64,000 nucleotides of DNA from JABCPE02 sp963530615 (GTDB lineage: Bacteria; Bacteroidota; Bacteroidia; Flavobacteriales; Weeksellaceae), in contig CAUSDX010000002.1 of assembly GCA_963530615.1 (NCBI GenBank), positions 1 through 64,000 on the forward strand, in the 5' to 3' direction. Position numbers and translations under genes: made by a program. This document shows, in pieces, positions 8,161 through 16,046 of the stretch. The notes beneath the pieces were generated by a model, which did not search any database, was not told the origin of the DNA, and saw nothing but the letters and a program-made list of their open reading frames with translations. Positions within the stretch are counted from its first letter, which is position 1. The number at the start of each line of letters is the position of its first letter.

Positions 8161-9165
8161 TTAAAAATCATAATTTTTCAAGATGTTTTTGAAATCAGAA
8201 ATGGTTTCTTCAATGCTTTTATGGTATTTTCCTCCTGCTGCGTTGATGTGTCCTCCTCCATTGAAAAACTTTCTTGCGAATTGATTCACATCGGTGTCAT
8301 CTTTGGAACGGAAAGATATTTTGATATAATCTTCATAAAGATCTTCTATAAATAGAGCAGAGACTTCTACACCGAATAGGCTTAAACCATAATTAACAAA
8401 ACCATCAGTATCTCCTTTTTCAAAGCCAAATTCTAACAATTCATCTCTTTTGAGCCAAAGAATCGCAACGGAATTATTTTTCGTAAGTTCTATTCTTCCC
8501 AAAACAAGAGATAAAAGTTTAAGTCTACTTATTGTATTATTATCCCAAGTATTAGAGCTTATTTCTGCGGGGTTTGCCCCTTTTTCAATGAGTTCAGCAA
8601 TGATTTTATGGGTTGTAGCACTTGTTGAGCGATATCGAAAGCCTCCCGTGTCAGTCATAATTCCCGTATAAAGACACTGAGCTATCTCCTCGTTTACTAA
8701 ATGAGTTTGTTCTAAAGCATCTATAAAATGATAAATCATTTGTGAAGTTGCAGGAATATCAGTATCTGAGTAGATAAAATCAAAATCATCAGGCTGTTGA
8801 TGATGGTCAATGAGAATTTTTATAGCACGAGATTTTTGTATCCATTCTTGTAAAATACCAATTCTACTATAAGTGTTAAAATCTAAGCAAAAAATAATAT
8901 CAGCATTTTGGATTAATTCAGATGCTTTTTTCTTTTTATATTCTGCGATTATTATTTTCTTTGCATCAGGCATCCATTTTAGAAATTTTGGAAAATCGTT
9001 AGGGACAATGACTTCTGCAGAAAATCCTTGGTTGGATAGAAAATGTTTTAGCCCTAAACTACTCCCAATAGCATCTCCATCAGGGTTATAGTGGGTTATA
9101 ATAACAATGTTTTTTTTTGTGTTTATTAAAATTTTTATCTGGGATAAATCTTCTTTACTGAACAT
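8161..9165 (-). CDS. nrnA: Bifunctional oligoribonuclease / PAP phosphatase, DHH family
   Basis: NrnA-type enzymes degrade nanoRNA and dephosphorylate 3'-phosphoadenosine 5'-phosphate. The DHH motifs are present in order: ITHYNPDGDAIGS, FCLDFNTYSRIG, LIDHHQQPDD and MTDTGGFRYRS. The DHHA1 domain ends with NGGGHINAAGG, which binds the substrate. The start at 9165 is chosen because a minus-strand promoter element (9183-9190) overlaps a possible longer GTG start at 9183. The protein is then 334 residues, normal for the family. Confidence 0.9.
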   Translation of the reverse strand: MFSKEDLSQIKILINTKKNIVIITHYNPDGDAIGSSLGLKHFLSNQGFSAEVIVPNDFPKFLKWMPDAKKIIIAEYKKKKASELIQNADIIFCLDFNTYSRIGILQEWIQKSRAIKILIDHHQQPDDFDFIYSDTDIPATSQMIYHFIDALEQTHLVNEEIAQCLYTGIMTDTGGFRYRSTSATTHKIIAELIEKGANPAEISSNTWDNNTISRLKLLSLVLGRIELTKNNSVAILWLKRDELLEFGFEKGDTDGFVNYGLSLFGVEVSALFIEDLYEDYIKISFRSKDDTDVNQFARKFFNGGGHINAAGGKYHKSIEETISDFKNILKNYDF

Positions 9166-9182
9166 AAAAATTAAATATTTCA

Positions 9183-9190
9183 CAAAGATA
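9183..9190 (-). promoter_or_regulatory. -7 promoter element of nrnA
   Basis: CAAAGATA on the plus strand is TATCTTTG on the minus strand, with 17 bases between it and the nrnA ATG at 9165. Confidence 0.65.
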
Positions 9191-9281
9191 TCCTATTTTA
9201 GAAGAAATAAAAATTCTGAGATAAAGATATAAGATAATAATTAGAAAAAATATGATTTTTAAAAATAAAATAAAAATATCC

Positions 9282-9311
9282 TTGTACAATATAAAAAAAA
9301 GATTATCTTTG
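9282..9311 (+). promoter_or_regulatory. Promoter of rpmH
   Basis: TTG (9282-9284) and TATCTTTG (9304-9311) are 19 bases apart, close to the Bacteroidota consensus. The predicted transcript has a leader of about 90 bases before the rpmH ATG. The leader contains a short overlapping reading frame (9355-9459). Confidence 0.75.
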
Positions 9312-9403
9312 CAGTCTTAATAAGAGTATAGGTTTTAAGTTTAACATAATCGTAATGGAACATCAGGTTAGGGTGTTACCGCTTACAAGAAAAAGTATAT
9401 ACA

Positions 9404-9559
9404 ATGAAAAGAACATTTCAACCATCAGAAAGAAAAAGAAGAAACAAACACGGTTTTAGAGAAAGAATGTCTACACCAAATGGAAGAAGGGTATTAGCTG
9501 CAAGAAGAGCAAAAGGTAGAAAAAGATTGACTGTTAGCGAAGCGAGAGCAAAGAGATAA
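9404..9559 (+). CDS. rpmH: 50S ribosomal protein L34
   Basis: This very small gene encodes 51 residues beginning MKRTFQPSERKRRNKHGFRE and ending LTVSEARAKR, the diagnostic L34 sequence. L34 is a basic protein of the large ribosomal subunit. It stands alone, without the rnpA neighbour found next to rpmH in many bacteria. It has a good promoter and is closed by an intrinsic terminator, so it is a single-gene unit. Confidence 0.98.
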   Translation: MKRTFQPSERKRRNKHGFRERMSTPNGRRVLAARRAKGRKRLTVSEARAKR

Positions 9560-9588
9560 TATTCATTTTGTGTAAAGTGAAATAATAT

Positions 9589-9623
9589 ATGTCTAAAAGA
9601 TTTTTTCTTTTGGACATTTTTTT
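9589..9623 (+). terminator. Intrinsic terminator of rpmH
   Basis: The 12-bp stem ATGTCTAAAAGA (9589-9600) pairs with TCTTTTGGACAT (9606-9617) with one G-T pair, followed by T7. Confidence 0.85.
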
Positions 9624-9701
9624 GTAGATGTAATTTTTAATTTAATTATGTTTTAGGATTTATTTAACTTTTTCTTAATTTTATAATCTAATATAAAGAA
9701 A

Positions 9702-10256
9702 GTGAAGACAAAAGATGACGAGATTATACTTCTGATGCAAAATGAAACTAAGCAAGAGAGAGGAATGAGAATGATGATGGAGGTGTATCAGAGTAGGTTA
9801 TACTGGCTTATACGAAGACTAATTTCAGATGAAGAAATAGCGAAAGATATTTTACAAGAAACTTTTATTAAGGCATATCAGAATTTTTTTCAATTTAAGA
9901 AAGATAGTCAGTTATACACTTGGCTGTATCGGATAGCTTCTAATGAAGCTTTGCAATATTTGAAAAAAAATACTAAATTGCATAGAGTAGAAGAGGAGAT
10001 AGATGTTTATTTAGAAGGAGAAATGGCGAGTGAAAGTATAAAAAGTGCGGATGAGATACAAGAATTGCTATTGGATGCTATTCAGAAATTACCTGAAAAA
10101 CAGAGATTAGTATTTTCGATGAGGTATTATGATGATTTGCCTTATGAGGAAATTAGTAAAATTGTGGATATGTCTGTTAGTACTTTAAAAACTAATTATC
10201 ATTATGCCAAGGAAAAAATTGAGCAATATATTTTAAAAAATAGTGAAGATTTTTAA
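9702..10256 (+). CDS. ECF-type RNA polymerase sigma factor
   Basis: This is an extracytoplasmic-function sigma factor. Region 2 carries LQETFIKAYQNF and LYTWLYRIASNEA; region 4 carries LPEKQRLVFSMRYYDDLPY and a helix-turn-helix (YEEISKIVDMSVSTLKTN). The 184-residue length is normal. The start is the GTG at 9702, because no ATG lies nearby that would preserve the conserved N-terminal helix. It is followed 9 bases later by a single-span protein and then a Spy-like periplasmic protein, which suggests an envelope-stress module. Confidence 0.92.
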   Translation: MKTKDDEIILLMQNETKQERGMRMMMEVYQSRLYWLIRRLISDEEIAKDILQETFIKAYQNFFQFKKDSQLYTWLYRIASNEALQYLKKNTKLHRVEEEIDVYLEGEMASESIKSADEIQELLLDAIQKLPEKQRLVFSMRYYDDLPYEEISKIVDMSVSTLKTNYHYAKEKIEQYILKNSEDF

Positions 10257-10265
10257 TAGCAAAGA

Positions 10266-10772
10266 ATGATGAAAAAAATAGATATAGAAAAGTGGGATAG
10301 AAAAGTACCAAAATTACCAGATAATTTCTTTGATGAGATGCAAGAAAAGGTCTTGAAACAAACTGTCTATAAGAAAGAACCGAAAAGATTTAGGTTGAAT
10401 TTGGTGTGGTCTTCTGTAGCGGTTTTGGTGATGATTTTTGGTTTGACTTTTTTAATTAAAAAAGAACAAACGGAGCAAGAGCTACAAACAGCTTATCATG
10501 ATGAAAATAACAAAATAAATAATGAAATATTAGCAGAATCGATTGATAGTACAGAAAAGGATGATGCGGATGTTTCACAGGAAAAAGAAGATGAAATTTT
10601 TGTTACTTCTCATAAAATGAAGACAATCGCTCAAAATACAGAGAGAAAATCAGAATTAGCAGAACGACAAACAAAGGAGAGAATGGAAAAAATTCTTAAT
10701 GCGATGAGTGAGGAGGATTTTGTGGATTTGGCTGGGAATTATGAACAAGATATTTATTTAGAATTATACTAA
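10266..10772 (+). CDS. Single-span membrane protein, probable anti-sigma factor
   Basis: The protein has 168 residues: a cytoplasmic N-terminal segment of about 45 residues (EKWDRKVPKLPDNFFDEM), one membrane helix (about 47-64) and a charged periplasmic region. The gene order behind an ECF sigma factor and the topology are those of an anti-sigma factor, but no zinc-binding anti-sigma motif is visible. The function is therefore inferred from context. Two ATGs (10266 and 10269) are adjacent and equally possible. Confidence 0.6.
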   Translation: MMKKIDIEKWDRKVPKLPDNFFDEMQEKVLKQTVYKKEPKRFRLNLVWSSVAVLVMIFGLTFLIKKEQTEQELQTAYHDENNKINNEILAESIDSTEKDDADVSQEKEDEIFVTSHKMKTIAQNTERKSELAERQTKERMEKILNAMSEEDFVDLAGNYEQDIYLELY

Positions 10773-10781
10773 AATGATAAT

Positions 10782-11324
10782 ATGAAAAAGTTGTTTTTTA
10801 TTTTTGCGATAGGTGTTGGAGTCTTGGGATTTGCACAAAAAAAGAATTCGCAAGATCAACATAAAAAAGAAATTTTGGAAAAGGATAGATTTTCTAAAGA
10901 TTTTGACAGAATGATAAATTTTGAGAAAGGAAAATTTGAAAAAGAATTTAAAAATATTTCTTCTGAGGAAAGGAGGAATTTTTTCCGAAAAGTGCAAGTT
11001 CAGAGAATGATGACAGAACTTAATCTTCCTGTAGAAAAACAAGAAAAAGCAGAGAAACTCTTTGAAAAATATTTGGAAAAAAGAGATGATATTATGAAGA
11101 AATTTAAATCAGATATTGAAAAAGATAGCCTTACTGAGCAGGAAGCGATAGAGCATATTAGGAAAGGATTGGATGTTGCTCAAAAGTTATTAGATATGAG
11201 AAAAGAATATACTGATAAGTTCTTAAAAGTACTTACTCCTAATCAGGTATTGAAAATGAACAGAGTGGAAAAGGATATGATGTTACATCTTAAAAAGTAT
11301 AAAAATAAAAATGTAGTTAAATAG
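10782..11324 (+). CDS. Periplasmic Spy/CpxP-like helical protein
   Basis: A signal peptide (MKKLFFIFAIGVGVLGFAQ) precedes about 160 mostly helical, highly charged residues. ELNLPVEKQEKAEKLFEKYL and LTPNQVLKM resemble the paired LTxxQ-type motifs of Spy/CpxP chaperones and heavy-metal sensor proteins. As the last gene of the sigma-factor cluster it could be either the sensor that feeds back on the anti-sigma factor or a stress-induced chaperone. It is followed by a strong terminator. Confidence 0.65.
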   Translation: MKKLFFIFAIGVGVLGFAQKKNSQDQHKKEILEKDRFSKDFDRMINFEKGKFEKEFKNISSEERRNFFRKVQVQRMMTELNLPVEKQEKAEKLFEKYLEKRDDIMKKFKSDIEKDSLTEQEAIEHIRKGLDVAQKLLDMRKEYTDKFLKVLTPNQVLKMNRVEKDMMLHLKKYKNKNVVK

Positions 11325-11350
11325 AGATTGATTTATTCAGTCTCTTTTTT
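11323..11350 (+). terminator. Intrinsic terminator of the sigma-factor cluster
   Basis: A 9-bp stem, AGAGATTGA (11323-11331) with TCAGTCTCT (11337-11345) and one wobble pair, has a 5-base loop and is followed by T6. Confidence 0.85.
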
Positions 11351-11352
11351 AT

Positions 11353-11360
11353 TATCTTTG
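11353..11360 (+). promoter_or_regulatory. -7 promoter element of lepA
   Basis: TATCTTTG lies directly behind the preceding terminator, 20 bases before the lepA ATG. TTG at 11328-11330 is a possible -33 element 22 bases upstream. Confidence 0.65.
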
Positions 11361-11380
11361 CAGATACGATTATTTTTAAG

Positions 11381-13177
11381 ATGAAAAATATAAGAAATTT
11401 TTGCATCATTGCGCATATTGACCACGGAAAATCTACCTTGGCAGATCGGCTTTTAGAATATACAAATACTGTAACACAGAGAGAGCTACAAGCTCAGACT
11501 CTTGATGATATGGATTTGGAAAAAGAGCGTGGAATTACCATTAAGTCCCATGCTATCCAGATGGATTATGAATATAAAGGTGAGAAATATGTTTTGAACC
11601 TAATTGATACTCCTGGGCATGTGGATTTTTCTTATGAGGTTTCCCGTTCTATTGCTGCATGCGAGGGGGCATTATTGATTGTAGATGCGGCTCAAAGTAT
11701 TCAAGCTCAGACTATTTCTAATCTTTATTTAGCATTAGAAAATGATTTGACAATTATTCCTATTTTGAATAAAATAGATCTTCCGTCAGCGAATCCTGAG
11801 GAAGTTACAGATGAGATTATGAACCTTCTCGGATGTGAATATGAAGATGTTTTAAGAGTTTCAGGGAAGACAGGCGAGGGCGTTTATAAGCTTTTGGAGC
11901 AAATAGTAGAGAGGATTCCAGCCCCGAAAGGAGATCCAAAAGCTCCGCTTCAAGCCTTAATTTTTGATTCAGTATTCAATCCTTTTAGAGGGATAGAAGC
12001 TTATTTTAAAGTAGTGAACGGGAGTATCAAAAAGGGAGAGAAGGTGAAGTTTATGGCGACAGGGAAAACCTATGAAGCAGATGAAGTGGGAACATTAAAA
12101 CTAAAACAAGCTCCTAAAAAAGAAATTACTTGTGGAGATGTAGGCTATATTATTTCAGGGATTAAAGATGCGAGAGAAGTAAAAGTAGGAGATACGATTA
12201 CCTCTGTGGAAAATCCTGCATCAGCACCGATAGAAGGCTTTGAGGAGGTAAAACCGATGGTCTTCGCGGGGATTTATCCTGTAGAGTCAGAAGACTTTGA
12301 GGAATTAAGAACTTCCTTGGAAAAGCTGAGACTGAATGATGCTTCACTTGTCTTTGAGCCAGAAAGTTCAGCGGCGTTGGGCTTTGGGTTCCGCTGTGGT
12401 TTCTTGGGAATGTTACATATGGAAATTGTGCAGGAGCGTCTCGATAGGGAGTTTAACATGAATGTCATCACCACCGTTCCCAATGTATCTTACCACGGAT
12501 ATACCAAGAAAGAACCAGAAAAAACGATACTTATCAACAACCCATCAGAGATGATGGACCCGACCACCATGGATAGAGTAGAAGAGCCGTATATTAAGGC
12601 TTCTATCATCACCAAGTCAGATTTCGTGGGGGCAGTAATGACACTTTGTATTGAGAAACGGGGAGAGATTGTCAATCAGTCTTATTTAACTTCCGATAGA
12701 GTAGAGTTGATATTCAATATGCCGTTGGCGGAAGTGGTATTTGACTTCTATGACCGACTAAAATCTATATCCAAAGGATATGCTTCGTTTGATTATCACC
12801 CAATAGGCTTCCGTGCTTCTAAGTTGGTGAAAATGGACATTTTAATCAATGGCGATATGGTAGATGCCTTGTCCTCGCTTATTCATCAGGACAATGCCTA
12901 TGGCATTGGTAAGAAAATGTGCGAGAAGCTTCGTGAACTGATACCAAGACAGCAGTTTGATATTGCTGTTCAGGCTGCATTGGGGACTAAGGTCATCGCT
13001 CGAGAGACCATTAAAGCCTTAAGAAAAGATGTAACCGCGAAATGCTACGGAGGGGACATCTCGCGTAAGAGAAAACTCCTTGAAAAGCAAAAAGAAGGGA
13101 AGAAGAAAATGAAACAAATAGGGCGAGTAGAAGTTCCGCAGTCGGCATTCATGGCAGTGCTGAAATTGAATGATTAA
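11381..13177 (+). CDS. lepA: Elongation factor 4 (LepA), ribosome back-translocase GTPase
   Basis: LepA is a translational GTPase that acts on ribosomes under stress and in subunit assembly. G motifs are present: AHIDHGKSTLADRLL, RGITIKSHA, DTPGHVDF and NKIDLPSA. It has the LepA-specific C-terminal domain ending QIGRVEVPQSAFMAVL. At 598 residues it is full length. The last part of the gene is richer in G+C than its surroundings, as expected for a highly conserved protein. Its stop overlaps the beginning of the next frame, but the downstream lipoprotein probably starts at 13198. Confidence 0.97.
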   Translation: MKNIRNFCIIAHIDHGKSTLADRLLEYTNTVTQRELQAQTLDDMDLEKERGITIKSHAIQMDYEYKGEKYVLNLIDTPGHVDFSYEVSRSIAACEGALLIVDAAQSIQAQTISNLYLALENDLTIIPILNKIDLPSANPEEVTDEIMNLLGCEYEDVLRVSGKTGEGVYKLLEQIVERIPAPKGDPKAPLQALIFDSVFNPFRGIEAYFKVVNGSIKKGEKVKFMATGKTYEADEVGTLKLKQAPKKEITCGDVGYIISGIKDAREVKVGDTITSVENPASAPIEGFEEVKPMVFAGIYPVESEDFEELRTSLEKLRLNDASLVFEPESSAALGFGFRCGFLGMLHMEIVQERLDREFNMNVITTVPNVSYHGYTKKEPEKTILINNPSEMMDPTTMDRVEEPYIKASIITKSDFVGAVMTLCIEKRGEIVNQSYLTSDRVELIFNMPLAEVVFDFYDRLKSISKGYASFDYHPIGFRASKLVKMDILINGDMVDALSSLIHQDNAYGIGKKMCEKLRELIPRQQFDIAVQAALGTKVIARETIKALRKDVTAKCYGGDISRKRKLLEKQKEGKKKMKQIGRVEVPQSAFMAVLKLND

Positions 13178-13197
13178 TGATTAAATCTAAAATAAAA

Positions 13198-13551
13198 ATG
13201 TTTAAGAAAGGAATTGCTTTGTTATTGATTATTAGCACTCTATTAACATCGTGTATATCTGTGAAAGTACCTTCTGGTAAAGGAAATGATTATTCAGTAC
13301 TCAAAAAGGATGTTAAATATACCATACATAGAATAAATGGAGATAAGATAAGAGATTTCAAATTTATAAAGGAAGATGAAGACAAGATAATAGGAGAGGT
13401 GGATGAAGGGGAGCGATTAGAAATTAATAAGAAAGATATTAAAAAAGTTTCAAAGATAAGTATAGGAAAGAATGTATCCCTTGCCGCTATCATATTAGGT
13501 TTGGTTATCGTTATTCCAGCTTATGTGAAAAATGAACCCGTAGGGAGATAA
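13198..13551 (+). CDS. Small putative lipoprotein
   Basis: The protein has 117 residues with a lipoprotein signal peptide ending in LLTSC (Cys about residue 19). A short beta-rich domain follows (YTIHRINGDKIRDFKFI, IIGEVDEGERLEI), and a hydrophobic segment near the C-terminus (VSLAAIILGLVIVIPAYV). An in-frame ATG at 13177 would add seven residues; 13198 gives the better signal peptide. No family was recognised. It lies just downstream of lepA and may be cotranscribed. Confidence 0.65.
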   Translation: MFKKGIALLLIISTLLTSCISVKVPSGKGNDYSVLKKDVKYTIHRINGDKIRDFKFIKEDEDKIIGEVDEGERLEINKKDIKKVSKISIGKNVSLAAIILGLVIVIPAYVKNEPVGR

Positions 13552-13581
13552 TTAAATAGAGTCATTCAGATGTATAAGCAC

Positions 13582-13713
13582 ATATACACGCACGAGCCAA
13601 TGGGTATATACCTGTTGGCTTACTCATATATATCGATCAGTTCACGGGTATATACCTATTAAGCAACAAGTATATACCTATAAATGATGAAGTATATAAG
13701 CGAGTGAAAATCT
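13582..13713. repeat. Degenerate 22-bp tandem array built on the palindrome GTATATAC
   Basis: Six consecutive 22-base units begin at 13582, 13604, 13626, 13648, 13670 and 13692. Units 2, 4 and 5 begin GTATATACCT, unit 6 begins GTATATAAG, and units 1 and 3 are weaker (ATATACACG and ATATATATC). GTATATAC is its own reverse complement. Around unit 2 it widens to a 26-bp dyad (13595-13620), AGCCAA..GGTATATACC..TTGGCT. The spacing equals two helical turns, so all cores face the same side of the DNA. No reading frame explains it. It could be an operator array, iterons or a minisatellite. Confidence 0.7.
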
Positions 13714-13737
13714 CTAATGAAATAAGAGCAAAGAAAA

Positions 13738-13759
13738 AGGGAGGAATCTCATTCTCCCA
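13738..13759 (-). terminator. Intrinsic terminator of the 58-residue membrane microgene
   Basis: On the minus strand GGGAGAAT pairs with ATTC-CTCCC (one bulged C) around a GAG loop, followed by T5. The microgene stop codon lies in the hairpin. Confidence 0.65.
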
Positions 13760-13925
13760 GCCAATTTTTCACATTGATGTAAAGCATCACGGAGGCAATC
13801 AATGCAGAAATCACATCAATCGTCTTAATGTCTTTCGTTTTAATTCCCTTAATGATTTTATGAACCGATAGAGCTAAAGCAACGGAAAAGATAAGGATTT
13901 TGACAAGTGTAAAATTAAAATTCAT
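13749..13925 (-). CDS. Small membrane protein of unknown function (58 residues)
   Basis: An ATG at 13925 on the minus strand opens 58 codons ending in TGA at 13749-13751. The translation begins MNFNFTLVKILIFSVALALS and has a second hydrophobic stretch (VISALIASVMLYINV). Two short membrane helices are thus joined by a Lys-rich loop (KIIKGIKTKDIKT). The codon use matches the genome. A Rho-independent terminator overlaps the stop codon, which supports a real gene. No promoter of the TAnnTTTG type was found. The family is unknown. Confidence 0.6.
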   Translation of the reverse strand: MNFNFTLVKILIFSVALALSVHKIIKGIKTKDIKTIDVISALIASVMLYINVKNWLGE

Positions 13926-13985
13926 GGCTTTTGATTAATTAGGTGGCAAGTTACAAAAAAGAACTAAAGCTTGATTTTTTTTACT

Positions 13986-13993
13986 TAATTTTG
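13986..13993 (+). promoter_or_regulatory. -7 promoter element of gpsA
   Basis: TAATTTTG matches TAnnTTTG and lies 24 bases before the gpsA ATG at 14018. Confidence 0.6.
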
Positions 13994-14017
13994 TACCATT
14001 AAAATGAACATAAAATA

Positions 14018-15022
14018 ATGAGTAATAGGAAGAATTTGCCAAGTGTAGGCGTGGTAGGGAGTGGTAGTTTTGCTACGGCAGTAGTAAAGATGCTGATGGA
14101 GAATAGCCCCAAAGTGCATTGGTTGGTGCGTGATGATAGTACGAGAGAGTCTTTATTGAGGCAAGGAAATAATCCTCATTATTTGACCTCGGTGAAATTT
14201 GACCCAAGTAGATTGATAGTTACATTAGATATCAATGAACTTGTTTCTCAATGTGATGTGGTAGTTTTAGCGACACCATCCATCTACCTTGCTGATGCTA
14301 TAGAGAAGATGACTTGTGATTATTCAGGAAAGATATTTGCATCGGTAATTAAAGGTATAGTTCCGCAACATAATGATATTGTAGCTAACTATCTCCGAGA
14401 TGTATTTAAGATAGGCTACCGAAACCAAGCCGTTTTAGCAGGACCATGCCATGCAGAGGAGGTAGCTATGGAGCGTTTATCTTTTTTGACCGTAGCTGCT
14501 GCTGAGCGTGAAACTACTCAGATGTTGAGTAATCTTCTTGCTTCTCGTTATATTAGAATAAACCAAAGTCAAGATATTCTCGGTAATGAATATAGTGCTG
14601 TTTTGAAGAATATTTATGCAATAGGTGCAGGAATGGCAGGGGGATTAGGTTACGGAGATAACTTCCAAGCGGTGTATATTTCGAATGCGATGCGGGAATT
14701 AGAGAATATATTACAGGCAGTTTATCCAGAGCCAAGAAATGTGAATGAGAGTTCTTATATAGGGGATTTACTTGTGACTTCTTATTCTTTATTTAGTAGA
14801 AATAGAATGTTAGGAAATTTAGTAGGAAAGGGCTATACCATAAAATCGGCTATTCAGTCTATGAGTATGGTTGCTGAGGGTTATTATGCCTCTAAAGGGA
14901 TTTATAACATTGTTAAGGAAAAAGGGGTGGGAGCTCCTATTATTGAGCATATTTATAGCATTTTACATGAGGAGAAAAATTGTGAAGAATATTTTGTGAA
15001 TTTGGTTAAGAATTTGAATTAA
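14018..15022 (+). CDS. gpsA: NAD(P)H-dependent glycerol-3-phosphate dehydrogenase
   Basis: GpsA reduces dihydroxyacetone phosphate to sn-glycerol 3-phosphate, the backbone of phospholipids. The Rossmann motif VGVVGSGSFATAV is at residues about 10-22. The conserved SVIKGI and NEYSAVLKNIYAIGAG carry the two catalytic or substrate-binding Lys residues, and the C-terminal substrate domain has LGYGDNFQA and GNLVGKGYTIKSA. The 334-residue length is normal. A short hypothetical gene follows after two bases. Confidence 0.96.
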   Translation: MSNRKNLPSVGVVGSGSFATAVVKMLMENSPKVHWLVRDDSTRESLLRQGNNPHYLTSVKFDPSRLIVTLDINELVSQCDVVVLATPSIYLADAIEKMTCDYSGKIFASVIKGIVPQHNDIVANYLRDVFKIGYRNQAVLAGPCHAEEVAMERLSFLTVAAAERETTQMLSNLLASRYIRINQSQDILGNEYSAVLKNIYAIGAGMAGGLGYGDNFQAVYISNAMRELENILQAVYPEPRNVNESSYIGDLLVTSYSLFSRNRMLGNLVGKGYTIKSAIQSMSMVAEGYYASKGIYNIVKEKGVGAPIIEHIYSILHEEKNCEEYFVNLVKNLN

Positions 15023-15024
15023 AA

Positions 15025-15300
15025 ATGAAAAACTATACAGAATACAATACGAAGTTGGGGATTAACGAGCTTTTGAAGAAGATAGAATTAGATGATGAAA
15101 AGGGCTTTGTAAGAGGTATGCATCTTGGAGAAATGATTGCTTCAATAAAACTCCCTAATGAGGGATTTAATTATGATCAAGAAGGGGAACTCGTGGAGGA
15201 ACTTAATCCTGTCCAGCCTTATTTGAGGGTGGATTATTTGGTAAGTATTCGGCAGGTGAGTTTTGACTTTAAGATTGTGGGCTACAAGGTTATAGAATAA
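15025..15300 (+). CDS. Small soluble hypothetical protein
   Basis: The 91-residue acidic protein (MKNYTEYNTKLGINELLKKI) has no signal peptide or membrane segment. The C-terminal half looks beta-rich (YLRVDYLVSIRQVSFDFKIVGY). It starts two bases after the gpsA stop codon, so it is almost certainly cotranscribed with gpsA. I do not recognise a family. Confidence 0.65.
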   Translation: MKNYTEYNTKLGINELLKKIELDDEKGFVRGMHLGEMIASIKLPNEGFNYDQEGELVEELNPVQPYLRVDYLVSIRQVSFDFKIVGYKVIE

Positions 15301-15448
15301 GAAAAGAGTGAAGTTTTTTGGCTGTTTGGGAATAACTTATGTTAAAAGATGAACTCTCGCTTCATTATTTGTGAATTTCGGTAAGGATTAAAAATAATAT
15401 TGAGAATTAAAGATTAGAAATAGATTTTTTTGTATAAAAGAAATAGAA

Positions 15449-16018
15449 ATGAATAAATTAGGTTTATTGGCAGTTTTAGTATCAGGAATGCTATCTGCAC
15501 AGATGAAAAAAGTGAATAAGTATGATATCCAATGGTGGGGGTATAAAATTGCTAAAACAGAGGCTTCTTCTCATTATGGGACGCTTAATCTAAAAAATGG
15601 AGAGATAGAGGTAAAGAGAGGAAAGTTGACAGGAGGGAGCTTTATTTTGGATATGAATAGTATTAATTCAACGGATTTACAGGGAAAAGCAAAGGAAAGC
15701 CTCGATGGACATTTGAAAAATGGTGATTTCTTTGAAGTAGAAAAATATCCTACAGCTGTATATAAAATTACTTCTGTTAGTTCTGGTTCAAAGAAGAAAG
15801 GGTTTAATTCTACAGTGAATGGTCAATTAACATTAAAAGGAAAAACAGCAAATGTTTCTTTTCCTGCAAATATCACAGTGGATAAAAATGGAGTAAGTCT
15901 TGTATCTGATAAATTTAGTTTTGATAGGCAAATTTTTGGAGTAGCTTATAAAGCAACTATAAAAGATGTAGTGATTAAAGACGAAATAGATTTGGTGGTA
16001 AAAATTTTCGCGAAATAG
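15449..16018 (+). CDS. YceI-family periplasmic lipid-binding-like protein
   Basis: YceI proteins are secreted beta-barrels of the lipocalin type that bind isoprenoid or other amphiphilic ligands. A short signal peptide (MNKLGLLAVLVSGMLSAQ) precedes the domain. Family features are GGSFILDMNSINSTDLQGKA, LDGHLKNGDFFEVEKYPTAVYKI and the C-terminal SDKFSFDRQIFGVAYKAT. The 189-residue length is normal. The gene is preceded by 148 bases without a clear TAnnTTTG element. It converges on the DPP-IV-like gene across a perfect palindrome. Confidence 0.92.
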   Translation: MNKLGLLAVLVSGMLSAQMKKVNKYDIQWWGYKIAKTEASSHYGTLNLKNGEIEVKRGKLTGGSFILDMNSINSTDLQGKAKESLDGHLKNGDFFEVEKYPTAVYKITSVSSGSKKKGFNSTVNGQLTLKGKTANVSFPANITVDKNGVSLVSDKFSFDRQIFGVAYKATIKDVVIKDEIDLVVKIFAK

Positions 16019-16020
16019 AA

Positions 16021-16046
16021 AAATCGGTATCATATGATACCGATTT
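16021..16046. terminator. Perfect 26-bp palindrome between convergent genes
   Basis: AAATCGGTATCAT is followed directly by its reverse complement, giving an 11-bp stem with a 4-base ATAT loop. The T5 run follows on the minus strand. The minus-strand stop codon of the peptidase gene lies at its right edge. Confidence 0.75.

Noticed and set aside
9312..9403. Riboswitch or L34 autoregulatory structure in the rpmH leader
   Set aside because: No extended base pairing or known class motif could be seen by eye; a covariance search would be needed.
13582..13713. CRISPR array
   Set aside because: The 22-bp units are directly adjacent without spacers, differ from each other, and no cas genes are present.
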